Of a stretch of DNA of 64,000 bases, positions 37,467-44,801 are shown in pieces. Both the position numbers and the translations under genes were made by a program. Source of the stretch: Hyphomicrobiaceae bacterium (lineage in GTDB: Bacteria > Pseudomonadota > Alphaproteobacteria > Rhizobiales > Devosiaceae); contig JACKJF010000003.1 in NCBI GenBank assembly GCA_020638095.1, positions 434,001 to 498,000 of the forward strand. The letters run 5' to 3'. The notes under the pieces were generated by a model. That model was not told the DNA's origin. It made no database searches and saw nothing but the letters and a program-made list of their open reading frames with translations. Every line of letters starts with the position of its first letter. The stretch's first letter is position 1.

Positions 37467-37489
37467 TCACTGCGCATCGCAGCGAATTC

Positions 37490-37513
37490 AACCCGGCTTC
37501 GGCCGGGTTTTTT
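37490..37513 (+). terminator. Rho-independent terminator of rpsT
   Basis: AACCCGGC-TTCG-GCCGGGTT stem with a stable TTCG tetraloop, running into six T (37508-37513). Confidence 0.93.
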
Positions 37514-38248
37514 CATGTCCGGATGAACCCGCAATGCGGTCGACGAGTGTTGCCGATCTGCACGAGTCGGAGCGCATTCGCGGACCATTTTCAGTGCAAA
37601 ATATGTCGCAGCAAAGCCCACTTTTCCTGCACATTTCCGCTTGCATTTGGATTCGTCGAAGACTCTCAAACGGTTAACTTTTGAGAGTGGGCCGACCCCG
37701 GTCGCGGCTGCGAAAATCCCCCCTTTGAGTCAAGTCCCCTTTTGTCGATTCATCCCATTGATCCGGATTTTTTTCGGGCCTAGGATGCCTCCATCGATGA
37801 CGGGATTGCCAGTCGATCTCGCAAAAGAAAAGCCTGAATACTAATGGGGGTTAGTGTAATGGGCCGCAATCTGGAAAAGATTGTATTTGGCAAATCTATC
37901 GTTGTCGACTTCCTGGTAAAAATCCGCATGTAAACTTGCCAATCCCGGCAGGTGAACGATTTTTGCCGCGTTTCGGGCGCTCTCGCCCGGCTTTAATTGG
38001 GGACGCAAAAGTATAGTGGCTCGTTGCGTGGCGAGCGGGCCAGAGTTTTGGTTTTGCGCTTTTTCACCGGCGAAAGGGAAAAAGCGGTCGGGACGAAGCG
38101 TGGCGGGCCGGGTTTGGGTTCGCGGATGAACGGGGCCAATCCCAGCTGGCGCATGCGGCATGTGCGCTGGGTCCGGGGGTCCCTGAAACTAGGGCAAACG
38201 GGCCGAACGGGCGACATGATGCTGATGGCTGGCGGCAATAGAGGCGAA
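37514..38248 (+). promoter_or_regulatory. dnaA upstream regulatory region
   Basis: About 735 bp with no convincing full-size gene. Five GANTC (CcrM-type methylation) sites cluster at 37564, 37650, 37661, 37727 and 37747. A near DnaA box (one mismatch, reverse strand) is at 37593-37601. A GTTAAC lies at 37673-37678 and an inverted repeat ACTAA/TTAGT at about 37840-37854. The stretch 37590-37960 is noticeably more AT-rich than its surroundings. Confidence 0.6.
37844..37933 (+). CDS. Possible 29-residue leader peptide before dnaA
   Basis: An ATG at 37844 opens a 29-codon frame ending TAA at 37931-37933. A second in-frame ATG is at 37859. The later start would give a 24-residue peptide beginning MGRNLEKIVFG and ending DFLVKIRM, preceded by GGGGG. 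No homologue is recognised and the composition is AT-rich like the region, so chance is a real alternative. Confidence 0.2.
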   Translation: MGVSVMGRNLEKIVFGKSIVVDFLVKIRM

Positions 38249-39658
38249 ATGAACGAGCAGGTTTTGTGGGATCGGGTGCGGGCGCGACTGCGCGCCACGA
38301 TGGGCGAAGACGTCTACAACAGCTGGTTCACCCGGCTCGAACTCGAAGAAATCGTGGCGGACCTGGCGCACCTCTCGGTGCCGACACGGTTCCTCTGTTC
38401 GTGGATCCAGTCCAACTATGCCCAGGGCATTCTTGACGCATTCCAGGCCGAAAATGCTGCGATCAAACGCATTCACCTCGCCTTGCGCGTCAACGGGCAG
38501 GCGCGCCCGCGTCTTGCGGCGGAGGCCGAGCCCGTCGCGCCGGCAGCCATGTCGGCGGTAGACGCCGACGAGAAGGCAGCGGCAGCGTCCAAGCCGCAGC
38601 GAACGGATGCGCTATCGGGCTCGAATCTCGATCCGCGCATGAGTTTCGAGACCTTCGTCGCCGGTCAAGCCAATGAAATCGCTCTTGCCGCCGCCAAACA
38701 GGTGGCGCAGGCCGCCGCCAACAATTCGGTCGCCTACAACCCCGTCTATATCCATTCCTCGGTAGGCCTCGGCAAATCGCATCTTCTCAACGCGATTGCC
38801 CTCAAGGCCAGCACCGCTCAGCCCGGCCTGAAGATCGTTTACCTAACCGCCGACCACTTCATGTACCATTTCATCATGGCCGTGCAGCGCCAGTCAGCCC
38901 TCGGCTTCAAGGAATGGCTGCGGCGGGTCGATCTGCTTCTGATCGACGACATGCAGTTTCTGCAGGGAAAGTCGGCCACCGAATTCGGCCACACGCTCGG
39001 CGCGCTCATCACGGGCGCCAAACAGGTGGTCGTGGCCGGCGACTCGCCGCCGCGCGACCTCGAACTGCTCGACGAACGGGTGCGCTCGCGGCTGTCCGGC
39101 GGCCTTGTCGTCCCGATCAGCAAGTTCGACCTCGACCTCCGGCGGGCCATCGTCTCGCGCCGGGCCGAGATCGCTCAGCAGCGCTTCAACGGCGTCGATT
39201 TTCCGTCGGCCGTCATCGACTACATCGCCTATTCGGTCAATTCGCATGGCCGCGATCTCGATGGCGCCGTCAATCGCCTGGTGGCAGCCAACCAGCTGAC
39301 CGGTGAGGAAATCACCGTGCCCCTCGCCGAGAAAACCCTTTCCGATCTCATTCGCGCCCGCGACCTGCCCAAGGTGAGGATCGAGGACATCCTCAAGATC
39401 GTCTCGCGCCATTTCAAGGTTGCGCGGACCGACCTTCTGTCGTCCCGCCGCAGCCGCGACGTGGTGCGTCCCCGCCAGATCGCCATGTATCTCGCCAAGT
39501 CGCTCACTTCGCGCTCGCTTCCCGAAATCGGGCGGCGCTTCGGCGGCCGCGATCACACGACCGTCCTTCACTCGGTCCGAAAGGTCGAGCAGCTGATGAA
39601 GGATGACGGCGACCTCTGCCAGGAAATCGAACTCCTCAAGAGAATGCTGGAGGAGTAA
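38249..39658 (+). CDS. dnaA: Chromosomal replication initiator DnaA
   Basis: AAA+ initiator that binds DnaA boxes at oriC. Domain I starts MNEQVLWDRVRARLRATMG; domain II is an Ala-rich linker; domain III has VAYNPVYIHSSVGLGKSHLL (Walker A), LLIDDMQFLQGKSAT (Walker B) and sensor regions; domain IV carries the signature ISRHFKVARTDLLSSRRSRDVVRPRQIAMYL (part) and GGRDHTTVLHSV. The start ATG 38249 (469 residues) has GAGG upstream; a longer in-frame extension has no DnaA resemblance. It lies about 19 kb from the candidate origin at hemE-maf. Confidence 0.97.
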   Translation: MNEQVLWDRVRARLRATMGEDVYNSWFTRLELEEIVADLAHLSVPTRFLCSWIQSNYAQGILDAFQAENAAIKRIHLALRVNGQARPRLAAEAEPVAPAAMSAVDADEKAAAASKPQRTDALSGSNLDPRMSFETFVAGQANEIALAAAKQVAQAAANNSVAYNPVYIHSSVGLGKSHLLNAIALKASTAQPGLKIVYLTADHFMYHFIMAVQRQSALGFKEWLRRVDLLLIDDMQFLQGKSATEFGHTLGALITGAKQVVVAGDSPPRDLELLDERVRSRLSGGLVVPISKFDLDLRRAIVSRRAEIAQQRFNGVDFPSAVIDYIAYSVNSHGRDLDGAVNRLVAANQLTGEEITVPLAEKTLSDLIRARDLPKVRIEDILKIVSRHFKVARTDLLSSRRSRDVVRPRQIAMYLAKSLTSRSLPEIGRRFGGRDHTTVLHSVRKVEQLMKDDGDLCQEIELLKRMLEE

Positions 39659-39713
39659 ATCGCTGATCGCCTCCGGCGATCCAAAGCTCCGGTGGAGCTT
39701 TGGAAAGCGATTT
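39657..39713. repeat. Three-way-junction inverted repeat directly after dnaA
   Basis: Outer arms AAATCGCT (39657-39664) and AGCGATTT (39706-39713) enclose two perfect hairpins: GATCGCC-tcc-GGCGATC (39665-39681) and CCAAAGCTCC-ggt-GGAGCTTTGG (39681-39703). The outer arm begins within the dnaA stop codon. Confidence 0.75.
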
Positions 39714-39977
39714 ACGCGCGAGACCTATGGTCGAGCGCAGCGGGTCTCGGTGGACCTCTGAGAAACGCCGAACGCGCGACACCTGTTGTCGAGCGCAACA
39801 AGCTCCAGTCTTTCGCCCCGATCTGATCCGGGGCCTTGATCGGGTTTGTGGAGGTCCCGGCGCTCGGGCCCTTATGCCGCGGTAAGGAAGTGGACCATAT
39901 CTGAACCCGAAATCCATTTCGCACTTTTCCCGAACTTGCACTAAAAGCCGCTCGAACATTTCCACTCCGAGCCCGCA
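39714..39977. repeat. Diverged direct repeats between dnaA and the ABC-F gene
   Basis: Two imperfect copies of a roughly 27 bp unit, ACGCGCGAGACCTATGG and ACGCGCGACACCTGTTG, each continuing TCGAGCGCA, lie at about 39714 and 39773. The first also has GAGACC/GGTCTC inverted arms. It looks like a dispersed intergenic repeat family. Nothing else is recognised in this gap. Confidence 0.6.
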
Positions 39978-41780
39978 ATGGCCCCGCCTCTTCTGCAACT
40001 GACCGACATCCATCTGACCTTCGGTGGCACGCCCCTGCTGACGGGGGCTGGCCTCGACGTCAGTCCGGGCGAGCGGCTGGCGCTCGTGGGGCGAAATGGT
40101 TCGGGCAAATCGACCCTGCTCAGGATAGCTGCGGGCCTTGTCGAGCCCGACGGGGGTCAGGTCTTTGTCCAGCCGGGTATCCGGCTCGCCTATCTCGAAC
40201 AGTCGCCCGACCTCACACGCCATGCGCGGCTTTTGGACTATCTCGAGGCGGCAGGCCTGCCGATCGAACCTCACAGGCTCGGACATCTTTCCGAGCGGCT
40301 GGGGCTTGATCCCGAGGCGGACCCGAAGCGGTTTTCCGGCGGTGAACAGCGCCGCGCCGCACTCTTGCGTGCCCTTGTCGGCGACCCGGATGTTTTGCTG
40401 CTCGACGAGCCGACCAACCATCTCGACCTGCCTGCCATCGAATGGCTCGAATCCGAGCTGCTGGAGAGCCGTGCGGCCATGGTGCTGATTTCCCACGACC
40501 GGCGCTTTCTTGAAAACCTGTCGACCGCGACCCTCTGGCTCGACCGGGGCCGGACAAGGTCGCTCGACCAGGGCTTTGCCGCCTTCGAGCAATGGCGCGA
40601 CAGGATGCTCGACGAAGAGGCCGAGGCCCAGCACAAGCTCGCCCGCAAGATCGCCGCCGAGGAACATTGGCTGCGCTACGGCGTCACCGCCCGGCGCAAG
40701 CGCAATGTCCGCCGCCTTGCCGGTCTTCAAGCCCTTCGCGAAAAGCATCGCACCCATCGCGGACCCGAAGGCAATGTCGGCTTCACCCTCGCCGAGGGCG
40801 GCCGGGCCGGCGCCATCGTCATCGACGCCAAGGGCCTCGGCAAGTCGTTTGGCGCGCGCACCATCGTTGCCGGCCTTGATCTGAGGCTGATGCGCGGCGA
40901 CTGCCTCGCGATTGTCGGCCCCAACGGCGCCGGCAAGACGACGCTTCTCAACCTGCTGCTTGGTGACCTGCCGCCCGACGAAGGCACGGTGACGCGCGGG
41001 TCGGGGGTTGAGCTGGCGCATCTCGACCAGACCCGCACCCGTGTTCCGCCCGAAACCCCGCTTGCCGATGTTCTGACCGGGGGTGGCCGCGATACGCTCG
41101 AGGTCGATGGCAAACCGCGGCACGTGACCGCCTATATGAAGGATTTTCTTTTTCCGCCCGAACAGATGCGAACGCCGTTCGGCAAGCTCTCGGGCGGTGA
41201 AAAGGCGCGCCTCCTGCTCGCGCAGCTACTGGCCGCACCTTCGAATCTGCTGGTGCTTGACGAGCCGACCAACGATCTCGATCTTGAAACGCTTGACCTG
41301 CTCGAGGAACTCGTCGCCGACTATCCCGGCACAGTCATTCTGGTCAGCCATGACCGTGACTTCATCGATCGGGTCGCGACCAGAACCCTCATTGCCGAAG
41401 GAGACGGACGCTGGACCCTTTATGCCGGCGGTTATGCGGACATGCTCGCACTTCGCCGAAATGAGGCGCCTGAGCGAATTGCTGCTCGTTCGCCGGACAA
41501 GGTGGCCGCGGTGCCATCGGGGCCGGCCGAACCAAAGCAGCAGCGCAAGCTTTCGTTCAAACAAAAGCACGCGCTTCAAACCCTGCCGCGCGAGATCGAC
41601 GACCTCACGAAAACCATCGCGAAATTGCACCACACACTCGCCGACGGCGGCCTTTACGCCCGTGATCCGGAACGCTTTTCGAAACTTGGCAATGAGCTCG
41701 CAGCAGCCGAAGCCGCTCGCGAGCAAAAAGAAAGCGAGTGGCTGGAACTTGAGATTTTGCGGGAAGAACTGGAAGGGTGA
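39978..41780 (+). CDS. uup: ABC-F family ATPase (Uup-like)
   Basis: Soluble protein with two ABC domains and no membrane part, so it acts on ribosomes or DNA structures rather than in transport. First domain: GRNGSGKSTLL, FSGGEQRRAAL, LLLDEPTNHLDL. Second: GPNGAGKTTLL, LSGGEKARLLLAQ, LVLDEPTNDLDL. A C-terminal Lys/Glu-rich coiled coil (about residues 525-600) is the Uup-type DNA-binding tail. It is 600 residues. It interrupts the dnaA-dnaN order. Confidence 0.9.
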   Translation: MAPPLLQLTDIHLTFGGTPLLTGAGLDVSPGERLALVGRNGSGKSTLLRIAAGLVEPDGGQVFVQPGIRLAYLEQSPDLTRHARLLDYLEAAGLPIEPHRLGHLSERLGLDPEADPKRFSGGEQRRAALLRALVGDPDVLLLDEPTNHLDLPAIEWLESELLESRAAMVLISHDRRFLENLSTATLWLDRGRTRSLDQGFAAFEQWRDRMLDEEAEAQHKLARKIAAEEHWLRYGVTARRKRNVRRLAGLQALREKHRTHRGPEGNVGFTLAEGGRAGAIVIDAKGLGKSFGARTIVAGLDLRLMRGDCLAIVGPNGAGKTTLLNLLLGDLPPDEGTVTRGSGVELAHLDQTRTRVPPETPLADVLTGGGRDTLEVDGKPRHVTAYMKDFLFPPEQMRTPFGKLSGGEKARLLLAQLLAAPSNLLVLDEPTNDLDLETLDLLEELVADYPGTVILVSHDRDFIDRVATRTLIAEGDGRWTLYAGGYADMLALRRNEAPERIAARSPDKVAAVPSGPAEPKQQRKLSFKQKHALQTLPREIDDLTKTIAKLHHTLADGGLYARDPERFSKLGNELAAAEAAREQKESEWLELEILREELEG

Positions 41781-41786
41781 ACCACA

Positions 41787-41812
41787 TCGGCCGGCAGAAG
41801 CCCGCCGGCCGA
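41787..41812. terminator. Hairpin between uup and the small Lys/Ala/Pro gene
   Basis: TCGGCCGGC / GCCGGCCGA, 9 bp perfect arms with an 8 nt loop and no T-run. It is placed between two convergent reading frames. Confidence 0.5.
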
Positions 41813-41830
41813 ACGAGCCGAAATCCACGC

Positions 41831-41938
41831 CTACTTGGATTTGGCGGGCTTTTTCGCAGCCGGCTTCTTGTCAGCCTTGGCCGGTGCGGCCTTGGCAGCA
41901 GGTTTCGCCGGCTTTGAGCTTGGGGCGCTCTTTGCCAT
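41831..41938 (-). CDS. Small Lys/Ala/Pro-rich basic protein (35 residues)
   Basis: A reading frame on the minus strand from ATG 41938 to TAG 41831. The peptide begins MAKSAPSSKPAKPAAKAAP and ends KKPAKSK; about a third is Lys, with Ala, Pro and Ser making most of the rest. It resembles the tails of histone-H1-like or nucleoid proteins. A TTG at 41950 is an alternative start. The frame stays open further upstream to a TAA near 42048 without another good start. No strong Shine-Dalgarno is seen. Confidence 0.5.
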   Translation of the reverse strand: MAKSAPSSKPAKPAAKAAPAKADKKPAAKKPAKSK

Positions 41939-42285
41939 TTCTGGATCCAAGGGTCGATATGCCTGCCAGGAAGCCTTCGGAAAGCTCCTCTCTTCCCGGT
42001 ATTCGCGGTGCGGCCCGACCCACGGCGCGCACGCGGGAGACGGGGATTATCCTCGTCTTCAATCAGCAATCATCTGATTTGCGGCTTTTGTAAATCCACT
42101 TTGCGCATTCGTCTTCAACAAGCGCGTTCGGGACTTCCGGAAGCGGCCTCGCGGAAGTCGGAATGGTGGGCAAATCCGCCGCAATTCGGGCCGCTCGCCC
42201 TTGCCTTTTTGGGTGCGAGGGGCCAATTTCGCAGTCCGGTTCGCAAGCGTCCGCCGGACCGATATTTTCGCGTGAGGATTCCGAC
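41939..42285. other. dnaN upstream gap
   Basis: 347 bp with no full-size gene. GAGG lies about 9 nt before the dnaN ATG. Short open frames here on both strands lack codon bias or family features. Confidence 0.4.
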
Positions 42286-43404
42286 ATGAAAGTGACACTG
42301 GAACGCAATGCCCTGCTCAAATCGCTGGGCCATGTGCATCGGGTCGTCGAGCGGCGCAACACCTATCCGATCCTTGCCAATGTGCTGCTGGCCGCGACCG
42401 ATGGCGCGCTGCAGCTGCGGGCCACCGACCTCGATATCGAGGTGACCGAAAGCGTGCCGGCCATGGTCGGCACCAAGGGCACCACAACCGTTCCCGCCCA
42501 CACGCTTTTTGAAATTGTCCGCAAGCTTGCCGACGGGGCCGAGGTCAATCTTGAAACCGACGGTTCCGACCAGATGAAGATCACCTCAGGCCGCTCGCGC
42601 TTCTTTCTGTCCTGCCTTGCCGCCGATGGTTTCCCCGACCTCAAGTCCGGTGATTTCAGCCACACATTCTCCATGTCGGCTTCGGCGCTGCACGACCTGA
42701 TCGAACGCACCCAGTTCGCCATTTCGACCGAAGAAACCCGCTACTATCTCAACGGCATCTTCTTTCACACGACCAAGGAAAAGGGCGCCGACGTGCTTCG
42801 CGCCGTGGCGACCGACGGTCATCGCCTCGCTCGCGCCGACGCCGATGCCCCCAAGGGCGCCATCGGCATGCCGGGCATCATCGTGCCGCGCAAGACCGTT
42901 GCCGAATTGCAGAAGCTTCTTGAAGGCGAGGACACCGAAGTTGGCGTCGAGGTTTCCGATACCAAAATCCGCCTGAGTGTCGGCGGCGTCGTGCTCCTGT
43001 CCAAGCTCATCGAAGGCACGTTCCCCGACTATGAACGGGTGACGCCCAAGAACAACGACAAGCAGATGATCGTCGACAAGGCGACCTTCGCCACCGCCGT
43101 CGACCGCGTTTCGACCATCGCCTCCGACCGGGGCGGAAAGGCGGTCAAGCTTTCGGCCAATGACGGCATGCTCGAACTTTCGGTCACCAATCCCGATCAT
43201 GGCACCGCCAACGAGGAAGTGCCGGTCGATTTCGCCGAAAGCCAGTTCGAGATCGGCTTCAATGCGCGCTACCTGCTCGACATCATTTCGCAGATCAAGA
43301 CCGAAAACGCCTCGTTCCTCTTCTCTGATTCCGGCTCGCCGACCCTCGTCACCGAGCAGGGCAACGAAAAGGCGCTCTACGTTCTGATGCCGATGCGGGT
43401 CTAG
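42286..43404 (+). CDS. dnaN: DNA polymerase III beta subunit (sliding clamp) DnaN
   Basis: Ring-shaped processivity clamp. It begins MKVTLERNALLKSLGHVHRVVERRNTYPIL (in part) and has the three-domain clamp pattern, with TDLDIEVTESVPA, SRFFLSCLAADGFPDL, ATDGHRLARADADA and the terminal EKALYVLMPMRV. The start is ATG 42286, giving 372 residues, which is normal. A longer in-frame extension upstream has no clamp resemblance. Confidence 0.97.
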   Translation: MKVTLERNALLKSLGHVHRVVERRNTYPILANVLLAATDGALQLRATDLDIEVTESVPAMVGTKGTTTVPAHTLFEIVRKLADGAEVNLETDGSDQMKITSGRSRFFLSCLAADGFPDLKSGDFSHTFSMSASALHDLIERTQFAISTEETRYYLNGIFFHTTKEKGADVLRAVATDGHRLARADADAPKGAIGMPGIIVPRKTVAELQKLLEGEDTEVGVEVSDTKIRLSVGGVVLLSKLIEGTFPDYERVTPKNNDKQMIVDKATFATAVDRVSTIASDRGGKAVKLSANDGMLELSVTNPDHGTANEEVPVDFAESQFEIGFNARYLLDIISQIKTENASFLFSDSGSPTLVTEQGNEKALYVLMPMRV

Positions 43405-43505
43405 AGCATGTTCAGGAGTTGAGCGACATCGGCATCGGTCCGGTGGATCGATGCGCCGCGAGACGCGCTGCGGTTTTCCGGTTCGAACATGTGATAACAA
43501 AAAGA

Positions 43506-43551
43506 CTTGGACCATGCGTTTTGATTCCATCAAAACGTGACATAGTCCAAG
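43506..43551. repeat. Composite palindrome between dnaN and recF
   Basis: CGTTTTGAT-tcc-ATCAAAACG stem (43517-43537) inside flanking arms CTTGGAC / GTCCAAG (43506-43512 and 43545-43551). It resembles the AGAGCATG...ATCAAAACG intergenic palindromes scattered in rhizobial genomes; TAGAGCATG also follows the dnaN stop. Confidence 0.7.
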
Positions 43552-43669
43552 GGACGCCGCCAAAGCCTGCAGGACCTGATGCTGAGCCCGTGGAACCAGG
43601 AGGCGCCTGTCCTCGTCTTTGAGCAGGCTCTGGATGGGGCCGGGAGCAAGACGCCGGGAAGTTAGTCAA

Positions 43670-44788
43670 ATGTCCGCCCGCTCCATTTCCCGCCTGCGCC
43701 TTACGAACTTTCGCAACTATGCGACGGCGGCGCTTGATCTCGATTCACGCCACGTCGTGCTGACCGGACCCAATGGCTCGGGCAAGACCAACCTCATTGA
43801 GGCCGTTTCGTTGCTTGCGCCGGGCCGGGGGTTGCGCCGCGCCCCTTTCGAGCAACTGGCCCTCAAGGGAAGTGACGGCAACTGGGCGGTGGCCGCGACC
43901 GTCGAAAGCGAATTCGGCCCGGCCGATCTCGGAACCGGCGGCGGACCGGGCGACCCCGTCCGGCGGGTGCGCATCAACGGCGCCAATGCCCGGACCATCG
44001 AGGAGCTGGCCGATCATGTCCGCCTTCTCTGGCTCACGCCTGCCATGGATGGGCTTTTCACCGGACCCGCGACCGACCGACGGCGCTTTCTCGATCGTCT
44101 GGTCATGACCCTCATTCCCGACCACGGCCAGAGCGTCATCGCCTTCGAAAAAGCCATGCGCCAGCGCAACAAGCTTCTTGAAGATTCCGCCGATGCCACC
44201 TGGTTCGCCGCGGTCGAAACCGAAATGGCCGCCCACGCCGCCGCCATTCATTTCGCCCGCACGGATTCGCTGGGCCATCTGCAACAGCTCGCGGTGCGCG
44301 ACATTGCCGGCGCCTTTCCCGCCGCGATCCTGGCCCTGACACCGCTTTTCGAGGACGAGGCGACGCTGGCCTCTTCGACCGCGCTCGAAGCGGCTCTACG
44401 CGCCGAGTGGGAGGGCGCCCGTGCCCGTGACCGCGCCGCCGGCCGCACCCTTTCCGGGCCGCATCGCTGCGACCTGATCGTCACCCATCGTCAGAAACAG
44501 ATGCCGGCCGAACTCTGTTCGACCGGCGAACAAAAGGCTCTGTTGATCGGGCTCATTCTCGCCCATGCAAGGCTCGTTGCCGATATGGCCGGCCAGACGC
44601 CGATCCTGTTGCTCGATGAAATCGCCGCCCATCTTGACCCGGACCGGCGCGCCGCGCTGTTTGCGGCCCTCGAAAGTCTCGGCGCCCAGTGTTTCATGAC
44701 CGGCACCGATCCGATGCTCTTCGAAGCCCTGGGCGAGAGGGGACAATATGTGCGCGTCGCGGAAGGCCGGCTGACCCAGACGGCGTGA
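43670..44788 (+). CDS. recF: DNA replication/repair protein RecF
   Basis: SMC-like ATPase aiding RecA loading at gaps. Walker A is TGPNGSGKTNLIEAVSLL, the signature region is CSTGEQKALLIGLILAHARL, and Walker B is ILLLDEIAAHLDPDRR. The N-terminus RLRLTNFRNYATAALDL is typical. The start ATG 43670 (MSARS) gives 372 residues. It ends 13 bp from the convergent MMPL gene; gyrB does not follow. Confidence 0.95.
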   Translation: MSARSISRLRLTNFRNYATAALDLDSRHVVLTGPNGSGKTNLIEAVSLLAPGRGLRRAPFEQLALKGSDGNWAVAATVESEFGPADLGTGGGPGDPVRRVRINGANARTIEELADHVRLLWLTPAMDGLFTGPATDRRRFLDRLVMTLIPDHGQSVIAFEKAMRQRNKLLEDSADATWFAAVETEMAAHAAAIHFARTDSLGHLQQLAVRDIAGAFPAAILALTPLFEDEATLASSTALEAALRAEWEGARARDRAAGRTLSGPHRCDLIVTHRQKQMPAELCSTGEQKALLIGLILAHARLVADMAGQTPILLLDEIAAHLDPDRRAALFAALESLGAQCFMTGTDPMLFEALGERGQYVRVAEGRLTQTA

Positions 44789-44801
44789 CGGCCCGGGCCG
44801 G

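Noticed and set aside
39636..41123. 495-codon frame antisense to uup
   Set aside because: Shadow of the ABC-F gene; covers the dnaA-uup repeats only by chance.
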